Assembly (NCBI GenBank): GCA_900753245.1
Contig: CAADYJ010000047.1
Coordinates: 1 to 6,327, forward strand
Length of the DNA stretch: 6,327 nt
Direction: 5' to 3'
From: Clostridia bacterium
GTDB lineage: Bacteria; Bacillota; Clostridia; TANB77; CAG-508
Shown here: one piece after another, positions 1 to 5,999 of the stretch
Layout of the letters: the number at the start of each line of letters is the position of its first letter
Position numbering within the stretch: the stretch's first letter is position 1
Translations under genes and position numbers: made by a program
The notes under the pieces: model-generated
What the model saw: only the letters and a program-made list of their open reading frames with translations
Told to the model about the DNA's origin: nothing
Database searches by the model: none

Positions 1-1
1 A

Positions 2-76
2 TGGGTAATTAATAGTGGAACAGATACAACTAATATGTTTGAGCGTTGTTATGCTCAAATTGTAACAAAGCAATAA
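2..76 (+). CDS. C-terminal end of an unidentified upstream protein (partial, cut by window start)
   Basis: One frame is open from the window edge to a TAA at 74-76 and gives 24 residues ending in ...NMFERCYAQIVTKQ. A strong intrinsic terminator starts 22 nt after the stop, as expected at the end of a transcription unit, which supports a real gene end. The segment TDTTNMFERC faintly recalls the 'MF..C' pattern of DUF285/BspA-type surface repeats, but 24 residues are too few to assign a family. An in-frame ATG at 35 could also start a 13-residue peptide, but no ribosome binding site precedes it. Function unknown. Confidence 0.4.
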   Translation, partial: WVINSGTDTTNMFERCYAQIVTKQ

Positions 77-97
77 AACAAAAAAAACATAAATATG

Positions 98-156
98 GCG
101 AGCCTTAGATTTTCTTAAAATTTGCATTTGATAGAAAATCTTAGGCTTGCTTTTTT
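98..156 (+). terminator. Intrinsic terminator of the upstream gene
   Basis: An 18-nt arm at 98-115 pairs with 133-150. It has one mismatch and one G-U pair, and the outer segment GCGAGCCT/AGGCTTGC is GC-rich. Six T residues follow at 151-156. The 17-nt loop is AT-rich. It separates the upstream unit from the ftsEX operon. Confidence 0.88.
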
Positions 157-271
157 ATGTCAAAAGTTTTGTGAATTTTTTGTAAATTTTCTAAAAACGA
201 GAAAAAAGAAGAAAAATAGATTTTAAAGGGAAAATAGGAATAAATTGTATACTTTTTCCTTAAAAAAACTA

Positions 272-300
272 TTGCAAATAATTAGTTTTATTGTTATGAT
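272..300 (+). promoter_or_regulatory. Predicted sigma-A promoter of the ftsEX operon
   Basis: A -35 TTGCAA (272-277) and a -10 TATGAT (295-300) are separated by 17 nt. Transcription would start near 307 and leave a leader of about 65 nt. The leader holds an 8-bp palindrome ATTGCAAT (318-325) and a small hairpin ATAGC/GCTAT (339-343 with 351-355). The ftsE ribosome binding site AAGGAG (362-367) ends 6 nt before the ATG. The rest of 157-271 is AT-rich, with no gene or recognisable riboswitch. Confidence 0.6.
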
Positions 301-373
301 AAGGGTGAATAAGTAAAATTGCAATAAATTTGAAAAAAATAGCGAAAAATGCTATAAAAATAAGGAGCTAAAA

Positions 374-1060
374 ATGATAGAATTTAGAAATGTAAGCAAA
401 ACATATAGTACAGGAACAGAAGCTGTTCACAATGCAAACTTTAAAATAGAAAAGGGAGAATTTGCATTTTTAGTAGGTACATCAGGATCAGGAAAATCAA
501 CATTAATAAAAATGATATTAAAAGAAGAAAATCCTACATCTGGAAACATAATAATAAATGGAAAAGACACAACATTCTTAAAACCAAAAAGAGTACCATA
601 TTTAAGAAGAAGTATGGGAGTTGTGTTTCAAGATTTCAGACTATTACCAGATAAAACTGTTTATGAAAATGTTGCATTTGCTATGTATATAGTAAGAGCA
701 ACACCAAAACATATAAGACGTCAAGTACCTATGGTATTATCTTTGGTAGGTTTAAGTGGAAAAGCAAAAATGTATCCAAACGAATTATCAGGAGGAGAAC
801 AACAAAGAGTTGCACTTGCAAGAGCATTAGTAAACAATCCTTCAATGTTAATTGCAGACGAACCAACAGGAAACCTAGATCCAGAAACAGCATGGGATAT
901 AATGACATTACTTAATGATATTAACATGAGAGGAACAACAGTTGTTATTGCAACACACGCTAAAGATATTGTAGATAGAATGAAAAAAAGAGTAATCCAT
1001 ATCGATAAAGGTATAATCGATAGAGATGATAAAAAAGGTGGGTATGATGGTGAGATATAA
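374..1060 (+). CDS. ftsE: Cell division ATP-binding protein FtsE
   Basis: FtsE is the cytoplasmic ATPase of the FtsEX complex. Its ATP cycle drives FtsX to activate extracellular peptidoglycan hydrolysis. At 228 residues it has the usual full length for the family. All ABC motifs are present in order: Walker A GTSGSGKST (35-43), Q-loop Gln86 in VVFQDFRLL, signature LSGGEQQR (138-145), Walker B LIADEP with catalytic Glu163, D-loop GNLD (166-169) and switch His195 in ATH. The Q-loop sequence FQDFRLLPDKTVYENV is characteristic of FtsE rather than the related LolD/MacB ATPases. The start is supported by AAGGAG six bases upstream. It is the first gene of the operon and overlaps ftsX, as is normal for this pair. 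No defect is visible. Confidence 0.96.
   Translation: MIEFRNVSKTYSTGTEAVHNANFKIEKGEFAFLVGTSGSGKSTLIKMILKEENPTSGNIIINGKDTTFLKPKRVPYLRRSMGVVFQDFRLLPDKTVYENVAFAMYIVRATPKHIRRQVPMVLSLVGLSGKAKMYPNELSGGEQQRVALARALVNNPSMLIADEPTGNLDPETAWDIMTLLNDINMRGTTVVIATHAKDIVDRMKKRVIHIDKGIIDRDDKKGGYDGEI
1035..1042 (+). promoter_or_regulatory. Ribosome binding site that sets the ftsX start
   Basis: AAGGTGGG lies inside the end of ftsE. Its AGGTG core (1036-1040) sits six bases before the ATG at 1047, the best-spaced of the candidate starts (ATG 1026, 1044, 1047; GTG 1050). The ATG at 1026 has only a weak AAAGG 13 bases upstream. Confidence 0.5.
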
Positions 1061-1952
1061 TGTACTTAGTTATCTAATAGGAGAAGGATTTAGAAACGTA
1101 TTTAAAAACAAAAAATCAACAGGTGCATCATTAATGATTATGTGTGCTACAATGTTAATATTTGGTTTATTTTTCTTGATAGGAGAAAACGTAAACTATA
1201 TGGTAAAAGAAATTGAATCTGAACAAGGTATGCAAGTTTTTATGAATAAAGATGCAACAGAAGAACAAATTGAACAGTTAGGAGAAAAAATAAAATCAAT
1301 AGATGTAGTAGCAAAAGCTACATATGTATCTAAAGAAGATGCTTTAAATGATTTAAAAAAACGTTTTGGAGAAAACGAAAGACTACTAACAGCATATGAA
1401 GGAGAAAAGAATCCATTAAAACCTTCTTATGTAGTAACTTTAACTAACTTAGAAAAAAGTGAAGAAGTAAAAACACAAATAGAACAATTTGAAAATGTAA
1501 ATAACATTGAAATGAGAGATAAAACAATTCAAGCATTAATAAATGTAGCAAATGGAATTAGATGGGTTTCAGGAGGAATATTAATTTTATTAATTGTAAT
1601 TTCTATATTCATTATTGCAAATACAATAAAACTTACAGTACATGCAAGAAGAAAAGAAATATCAATAATGAAATATGTTGGGGCAACAAATAGTTTTATA
1701 AGATGGCCTTTCATAGTAGAAGGTATGATTATAGGAATTATAGCAGCCATGATTTCAATATTAATTTTAGGAGTAGCTTATAACTTATTAACAGACAAAA
1801 TATTACAATCTGCAATAAACAGTATGATAAATATACAATTATTATCTTTCTCAGAAATATTTACATTAGTAATAGCAGTATATTTAACATTAGGAATTGG
1901 AATTGGTATAATAGGAAGTATGATTTCAATGAGAAAATACTTAGAAGTATAA
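1047..1952 (+). CDS. ftsX: Cell division protein FtsX (FtsE-partner membrane protein)
   Basis: FtsX is the polytopic membrane subunit that couples FtsE ATP hydrolysis to extracellular peptidoglycan hydrolases. With this start it has 301 residues. A short cytoplasmic N-terminus (GEGFRNVFKNKK) precedes TM1 (about 26-46). A charged extracellular domain (about 47-168) should dock the coiled-coil hydrolases encoded next. TM2 (about 174-195) leads into the conserved cytoplasmic loop ARRKEISIMKYVGATN (200-215), which is diagnostic of FtsX. TM3 (about 222-245) and TM4 (about 270-294) follow, and the protein ends MRKYLEV. The start overlaps ftsE by 14 nt, indicating translational coupling. An in-frame ATG at 1026 would add seven residues but is less well placed behind a ribosome binding site. 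The four-TM topology and single large extracellular loop match the family. Confidence 0.95.
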   Translation: MVRYNVLSYLIGEGFRNVFKNKKSTGASLMIMCATMLIFGLFFLIGENVNYMVKEIESEQGMQVFMNKDATEEQIEQLGEKIKSIDVVAKATYVSKEDALNDLKKRFGENERLLTAYEGEKNPLKPSYVVTLTNLEKSEEVKTQIEQFENVNNIEMRDKTIQALINVANGIRWVSGGILILLIVISIFIIANTIKLTVHARRKEISIMKYVGATNSFIRWPFIVEGMIIGIIAAMISILILGVAYNLLTDKILQSAINSMINIQLLSFSEIFTLVIAVYLTLGIGIGIIGSMISMRKYLEV

Positions 1953-1982
1953 AACGTTAAAGATAAAGAAAGGAAAAATACA

Positions 1983-3224
1983 ATGAAGAAAAAAATAGTG
2001 CCGTTTATATTATCAATTATACTATTACAAAGTATATGTATGCCAATATATGCAGCATCAACAAAGGAACTAAACGAACAAAAAGCAGACATAGAACAAA
2101 AAAAGGAAGAAACCGAAAAAAAACAAGATGAAGTACAAGAAGAAATTAGCACACAAAGAAAAGAGATAGCTTCATTGGATGAATCTATTTCAGAAATAGA
2201 AGGAGAACTTCAAACAATAGGTGGACAAATTTCTACATTAGAAACTTCTATAGATGAAAAAACAAAAGAATTAGAGAAAAAACAAGAAGAATATAAAGAA
2301 AATGATGCTCTTTTAAGAGAAAGACTAGTTGTAATGTATGAAGCAGGAGAAACATCATTTTTAGATATTTTATTTGGTTCATCTAACTTAGTTGAGTTTA
2401 TATCTAACTATTATACACTATCACAATTAACGCAATGTGACTCAGAATTATTACAATCAATAGAACAAGAGCAAAAAGAAATAGAAACAACAAAGAATGC
2501 ATTAGAAAAAGAAAAAGCAGAAGTAGTTACATTAAAAAATGATAAAGAAGCAAAAAATAACACACTAAAAAATAAGAAAATTGAAAGAGAAGAAAAAGTA
2601 AGTGCACTTTCAGAACAAGATAAAAAGTTACAAGCTGATATAGACTCTTATGAAGCACAAGTTAAAAAAATCGATAATGATATAGCAAAAATATTAGAAG
2701 ATTTAAAGAAAAAAGAAGAAGAGGCAAAAAAGAATAATAATTCATCAGGAAATACGTCAGGAGGTTCATCTGGAACAGCAGGACTTAAATTTGATGGAAG
2801 TTTTATATGGCCATGTAATAGCAAGATAATAACTTCTACAGTAAAAAAACGTTGGGGAAGATGGCATAAAGGCTTAGATATTGGAGCAAGTTATGAAAAT
2901 GTATATGCTTCAGCATCAGGATATGCATATAACCTTGAAAATCCAGGAGGATATGGACATTATATAATGATAGTTCATGGTGATGGATATATTACATTAT
3001 ATGGACATTTAAATTCTTATAAAATATCATATGGACAATATGTAAAACAAGGACAAGTTATAGCTCAATCTGGTAATAGTGGTGCAAGTCAAGGTGCGCA
3101 TTTACATTTTGAAATAAGAAAAGCAAGTAATTTATCAAATTACTTTAGTAGTTCTTTCTTAAATCCATTAGATTATTTACCAGGTGGATATACGTTTGCT
3201 GCAGGAGCAAAAACAGAATCATAA
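1983..3224 (+). CDS. Secreted coiled-coil murein hydrolase, M23/LytM domain (FtsEX partner, copy 1)
   Basis: Predicted extracellular peptidoglycan endopeptidase acting with FtsEX. It has 413 residues. A signal peptide (1-24, probable cleavage after IYA) is followed by a Glu/Lys/Gln-rich coiled coil (about 27-250). The coiled coil contains the PcsB/CwlO-type segment RERLVVMYEAG...FLDILFGSSNLVEFISNYY (112-144), likely the FtsX-contacting hinge. An Asn/Ser/Gly linker (251-267) leads to an M23 domain (about 272-405). Zinc and catalytic residues are all present: His295 and Asp299 in HKGLD, His342 in YGHL, and His373 and His375 in HLHFE. It should therefore be active, unlike EnvC. The domain's first part is unusual: the common SDYGxRxHP stretch is replaced by STVKKRWGRW. 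The gene starts 30 nt after ftsX behind AAGGA with 8-nt spacing. It could instead act mainly as an activator of another hydrolase. Confidence 0.9.
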   Translation: MKKKIVPFILSIILLQSICMPIYAASTKELNEQKADIEQKKEETEKKQDEVQEEISTQRKEIASLDESISEIEGELQTIGGQISTLETSIDEKTKELEKKQEEYKENDALLRERLVVMYEAGETSFLDILFGSSNLVEFISNYYTLSQLTQCDSELLQSIEQEQKEIETTKNALEKEKAEVVTLKNDKEAKNNTLKNKKIEREEKVSALSEQDKKLQADIDSYEAQVKKIDNDIAKILEDLKKKEEEAKKNNNSSGNTSGGSSGTAGLKFDGSFIWPCNSKIITSTVKKRWGRWHKGLDIGASYENVYASASGYAYNLENPGGYGHYIMIVHGDGYITLYGHLNSYKISYGQYVKQGQVIAQSGNSGASQGAHLHFEIRKASNLSNYFSSSFLNPLDYLPGGYTFAAGAKTES

Positions 3225-3241
3225 AATAAGGAGGGATAGAA

Positions 3242-4423
3242 ATGAAAAGAAAGTTTGTAACAATAATAACAATATTTGTTCTACTATTTTGTTTCTATTC
3301 TTTTTCTATTAGTAATGCAGAAACAGCAAATGAAGAAAATACAAATACTGCTACAAGTTTAATACAGCAACAACAGCAAGTAAAAGAACAAAAAGAAGAA
3401 ACAGAAAATAAATTAGAATATGTACAAGAAGAACTATCAGCAAGGCTAGTAAAAATACAACAATTAGAAGATAATATACAAACTTCACAAGCAGAAATAA
3501 ATGATATGGAACAACAACTTAGCACACTTCAGACAACAATGGAAGAAACATCACAAAAATTGAGAAGTATAGAAAACAATTATAAAGAAAATGAAAAAAT
3601 GTTACAAAAACGTTTAGTTGTACTATATGAAACAGGAAATGTTGAATTTATAGATATATTATTACATTCAGCAAGTTTAATAGACTTCTTATCTAACTAT
3701 TATGCAATAGAGCAAATAGTGCAAAATGACACAGACTTATTAAAAACAATAGAGGATCAAAGACAAGAAGTAGAAAAAACAAAAAACGAATTAGAAGAAC
3801 AAAAAGCAAATCTAAAAATAATAAAAGCAAAAGCAGAGCAAAAAAAAGTAGCTCTTCAAAACAATAAAATAATACAAGAAGCGGAAATGAACCAATTAAC
3901 AGAGCAAGAAAAACAATTACAAGAAAGTATAGAAAAATATAAAGCAGAAGAAGAGACAATAGAAAATTTAATAAGACTTGCTTCTAACGATTATGTATAT
4001 AGTGGAGAATTTACAGGAGGAGTAATGGCATGGCCAATAGCTAAAAGCGGAACATATATTACATCAGATTATGGAATAAGAGAACATCCTATACAAGGTA
4101 TAATAAAAAAACATACAGGTATGGATATAGGAAACGCAGGATTTGGAGCTCCAGTTATTGCGGCGGCAGACGGAGTTGTATCTATGGCAAGTTATTATGG
4201 TGGATATGGAAACTGTGTTATGATAAACCATGGAAATGGAGTTTCTACTCTATACGGACATGGACAAAAAATACTAACAACAGTTGGAACAACAGTAAAA
4301 AAAGGGGACTTAATAATGGAAGTTGGATCTACAGGAAACTCAACAGGACCACACTTACATTTTGAAGTAAGAATAAACGGAACACCAGTTGATCCAAAAC
4401 CATATTTAAAGAGCTCTGAGTAA
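3242..4423 (+). CDS. Secreted coiled-coil murein hydrolase, M23/LytM domain (FtsEX partner, copy 2)
   Basis: Paralogue of the preceding gene, 393 residues. A signal peptide (1-26, cleavage after SNA) is followed by a Gln-rich start (five Gln near residue 44) and a long coiled coil to about 245. The PcsB/CwlO-like hinge is KRLVVLYETG...FIDILLHSASLIDFLSNYY (about 123-155), clearly related to copy 1. A short linker leads into a canonical M23 domain (about 262-390) with SDYGIREHP, then His291 and Asp295 in HTGMD, His340 in YGHG, and His371 and His373 in HLHFE, so an active zinc endopeptidase is expected. A very strong TAAGGAGG lies 7 nt before the ATG and the gap from copy 1 is 17 nt, so the two are co-expressed. 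It is last in the operon before a terminator. The catalytic domain resembles common M23 enzymes more than copy 1 does. Confidence 0.92.
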   Translation: MKRKFVTIITIFVLLFCFYSFSISNAETANEENTNTATSLIQQQQQVKEQKEETENKLEYVQEELSARLVKIQQLEDNIQTSQAEINDMEQQLSTLQTTMEETSQKLRSIENNYKENEKMLQKRLVVLYETGNVEFIDILLHSASLIDFLSNYYAIEQIVQNDTDLLKTIEDQRQEVEKTKNELEEQKANLKIIKAKAEQKKVALQNNKIIQEAEMNQLTEQEKQLQESIEKYKAEEETIENLIRLASNDYVYSGEFTGGVMAWPIAKSGTYITSDYGIREHPIQGIIKKHTGMDIGNAGFGAPVIAAADGVVSMASYYGGYGNCVMINHGNGVSTLYGHGQKILTTVGTTVKKGDLIMEVGSTGNSTGPHLHFEVRINGTPVDPKPYLKSSE

Positions 4424-4425
4424 AA

Positions 4426-4462
4426 AACAAGGTCAGAGAAAAACTTTGACCTTGTTATATTT
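4426..4462 (+). terminator. Terminator after the ftsEX-hydrolase operon
   Basis: A 13-bp stem, AACAAGGTCAGAG (4426-4438) with CTTTGACCTTGTT (4444-4456), has one G-U pair and a five-A loop. The tail ATATTTTATA is only moderately T-rich, so some read-through into ctpA is plausible. It begins 2 nt after the stop codon of the second hydrolase. Confidence 0.75.
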
Positions 4463-4472
4463 TATATAATAC

Positions 4473-4501
4473 TTCTAATTTAAAAATAGAAGGAGTATAA
4501 T
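4473..4501 (+). promoter_or_regulatory. Possible ctpA promoter
   Basis: A perfect -10 TATAAT (4496-4501) lies 17 nt after a poor -35 TTCTAA (4473-4478), which would give a leader of about 23 nt. A second TATAAT (4465-4470) sits directly behind the terminator, with no -35 at proper spacing. Either could let ctpA be expressed independently. In such AT-rich DNA these matches are weak evidence. Confidence 0.35.
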
Positions 4502-4516
4502 AAAATAAAAGTAAAG

Positions 4517-4522
4517 AGGAGG
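4517..4522 (+). promoter_or_regulatory. Ribosome binding site that sets the TTG start of ctpA
   Basis: A full AGGAGG lies 8 nt before TTG at 4531. The first in-frame ATG is codon 14 (4570), inside the predicted membrane segment and without a ribosome binding site, so TTG is the preferred start. Confidence 0.75.
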
Positions 4523-4530
4523 ACAAAATA

Positions 4531-5727
4531 TTGAAAACAGAAAAATCAAACAGAATTTATAAAACCATTATGTTAGTTCTACTAACAGCAATAATTACAT
4601 TTATAATAACATCCATTTCTATGTATAATGTATTAGGAAAGAAAACTATAAAAACATTAACAAATTCATCATCTATAGAAAGCACATTTAACAACTTTAA
4701 AAAATTCATTGAAAAGAAATATATAGGAACAATAGATGAAGAAAAAATGCTTGAGTCAGCTATAAAAGGCTATGTAGAAGGACTAGATGACGAATATTCT
4801 GAATACATTACAAAAGAAGAAATGAAAGAATACATGGAAGAAACAAATGGAAAGTATGTAGGAATAGGAGTATATATATCTAACAATACGCAAACTAATC
4901 AAATTGTAGTTCTAATGCCAATGAAAGGATCACCAGCAGAAGAAGCTGGAATGAAATCTGGAGATATAATTACAAAAATAGATGGAGTAGAATATAAAGG
5001 AGAAGATTTAAGCAAAGCTTCTAATGCTTTAAAACAAGAAGAAGGAACGAAAGTAAAAGTTGAAATTCTAAGAGATAACCAGACTATTGAACTAGAAATA
5101 GAAAGAAAAACAATAAAAATAAATCATGTAGAGTCAGATGTAATAAACAATAGTATCGGTTATATTCAAATATCAACATTTGATGACGGATGTTATGATG
5201 AATTTAAACAAAAAATAGATGAATTAAAAACAAAAAATATAAAATCATTGATTATAGATTTAAGAAATAATGGTGGTGGAATAGTAGAAGAAGCAATAAA
5301 TATAGCAGATTTATTTACAACAAAAAATTCTACACTATTGATAACAACAGGAAAGAATACAGAAGAAGAAATAACAAAAGCTAAAAAAGATAAAGAAATA
5401 GATATTCCAATAGTTATTTTAGTAAATGAAAACACGGCTAGTGCATCAGAAATATTAACTGCAGCAATAAAAGAAAATTGTGATAAAGTAACTATAGTAG
5501 GAAAAACAACATTTGGAAAAGGTGTAATACAAACAATATTTACATTAACAGATGGAAGTGGATTAAAATTAACTACAAATGAATACTATACACCAAAACG
5601 CAATAAAATAAATAAAATAGGAATAAAACCAGATGTAGAAGTAGATTTTCCAGAAAATGAAAGTGTATATTCAATAGAAAAACAAAAAGATACACAATTA
5701 CAAAAAGCCATAGAATTATTAAAATAA
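4531..5727 (+). CDS. ctpA: Carboxy-terminal processing protease, S41 family (CtpA type), membrane-anchored
   Basis: A serine protease that cleaves extracytoplasmic proteins near their C-termini using a Ser/Lys dyad. It has 398 residues and a TTG start. An uncleaved N-terminal membrane anchor (about 12-34) is followed by a helical region (about 45-105, including EGLDDEYSEYIT), a PDZ domain (about 108-195, with GIGVYIS and GSPAEEAGMKSGDIITKIDG) and the S41 core (about 205-375). The core has IGYIQISTF (209-217), DLRNNGGG (243-250), nucleophile Ser304 in NTASASE, general base Lys330 in TFGKG and Gln334. The Ser-Lys spacing of 26 is one more than the 25 I recall for Prc, CtpB and plant D1 protease. 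It follows the ftsEX operon across a modest terminator, so partial co-transcription is possible. Its substrate cannot be seen. The adjacent secreted hydrolases are candidates by position only. Confidence 0.94.
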   Translation: MKTEKSNRIYKTIMLVLLTAIITFIITSISMYNVLGKKTIKTLTNSSSIESTFNNFKKFIEKKYIGTIDEEKMLESAIKGYVEGLDDEYSEYITKEEMKEYMEETNGKYVGIGVYISNNTQTNQIVVLMPMKGSPAEEAGMKSGDIITKIDGVEYKGEDLSKASNALKQEEGTKVKVEILRDNQTIELEIERKTIKINHVESDVINNSIGYIQISTFDDGCYDEFKQKIDELKTKNIKSLIIDLRNNGGGIVEEAINIADLFTTKNSTLLITTGKNTEEEITKAKKDKEIDIPIVILVNENTASASEILTAAIKENCDKVTIVGKTTFGKGVIQTIFTLTDGSGLKLTTNEYYTPKRNKINKIGIKPDVEVDFPENESVYSIEKQKDTQLQKAIELLK

Positions 5728-5730
5728 ATT

Positions 5731-5802
5731 TAAATTTTAAGGACGGGCTAAAAAAATAATTATACTTGAAAAGTTGATTTTTAAGCCTGTTCTTAAAATT
5801 TA
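5731..5802 (+). terminator. Long hairpin after ctpA, probable but atypical terminator
   Basis: A 19-bp stem (5731-5749 with 5784-5802) has two G-U pairs and a GC-rich core, GGACGGGCT/AGCCTGTTC. After one mismatch, five more A-T pairs extend it inward, and ACTT/AAGT forms an apical stem. The expected T-run is missing: the arm ends TTAAAATTTA and A-rich DNA follows. Position suggests termination or 3'-end protection of ctpA mRNA, but this is not a textbook terminator. Confidence 0.5.
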
Positions 5803-5833
5803 CAAAAAAATATAAAAAAATTGAAAATAAGTA

Positions 5834-5862
5834 TTGACATTTATTTTAAAATCTTGTATACT
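5834..5862 (+). promoter_or_regulatory. Strong sigma-A promoter of the tRNA cluster
   Basis: A consensus -35 TTGACA (5834-5839), a 17-nt spacer and a -10 TATACT (5857-5862, one mismatch) form the best promoter in the window. Transcription should start near 5869, about 13 nt before the first tRNA, which is typical of stable RNA genes. Confidence 0.9.
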
Positions 5863-5881
5863 TAATCTCGTCAAAAGAAAT

Positions 5882-5957
5882 GGTCGCTTAGCTCAGCTGG
5901 GAGAGCATCTGCCTTACAAGCAGGGGGTCATAGGTTCGAGCCCTATAGCGACCACCA
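5882..5957 (+). tRNA. tRNA-Val (anticodon UAC)
   Basis: A 76-nt cloverleaf. The acceptor GGTCGCT pairs with AGCGACC (5947-5953), followed by discriminator A and encoded CCA. D-arm GCTC/GAGC. Anticodon stem TCTGC/GCAGG encloses loop CTTACAA, so the anticodon is TAC. T-arm ATAGG/CCTAT carries TTCGAGC. First of three tRNAs behind the promoter. Confidence 0.97.
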
Positions 5958-5964
5958 ATTCTTT

Positions 5965-5992
5965 AAAAAATTTAGTTGAACTAAATTTTTTT
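5965..5992 (+). other. Terminator-like AT hairpin between tRNA-Val and tRNA-Asp
   Basis: A perfect 12-bp inverted repeat, AAAAAATTTAGT (5965-5976) with ACTAAATTTTTT (5980-5991), has a TGA loop and runs into seven T residues (5986-5992). It has the shape of an intrinsic terminator, but the stem is almost all A-T. It may cause partial attenuation or mark a processing site in the tRNA precursor. Confidence 0.45.
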
Positions 5993-5999
5993 ATTTTAT

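Noticed and set aside
187..205. TTTTCT...AGAAAA hairpin in the ftsE upstream region
   Set aside because: It is short, purely AT-rich apart from one pair, and not followed by a T-run; such inverted repeats are expected by chance here.
157..373. Riboswitch or T-box in the ftsE leader
   Set aside because: The predicted leader is only about 65 nt, AT-rich, and lacks a conserved aptamer core, a T-box sequence or a terminator before ftsE.
1778..2152. Open frame on the - strand opposite ftsX and the first hydrolase
   Set aside because: It is the Ser/Phe/Ile-rich antisense of well-supported genes, crosses a gene junction and has no start signal.
3242..3325. Lipoprotein signal (Cys17) in the second hydrolase, or Cys19 in the first
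   Set aside because: The residues before each Cys (LLF-C and QSI-C) do not fit a lipobox with Gly/Ala/Ser at -1; ordinary signal peptidase sites (SNA, IYA) fit better.
3693..3959. Leu/Phe-rich open frame on the - strand, resembling a membrane protein
   Set aside because: It is antisense to the Glu/Lys/Gln coiled coil of the second hydrolase; the apparent hydrophobicity is a by-product of complementing those codons.
5731..5802. Miniature transposable element
   Set aside because: No target-site duplication is visible, the arms contain G-U substitutions preserving RNA pairing, and only one copy exists in the window; an RNA hairpin is the simpler reading.
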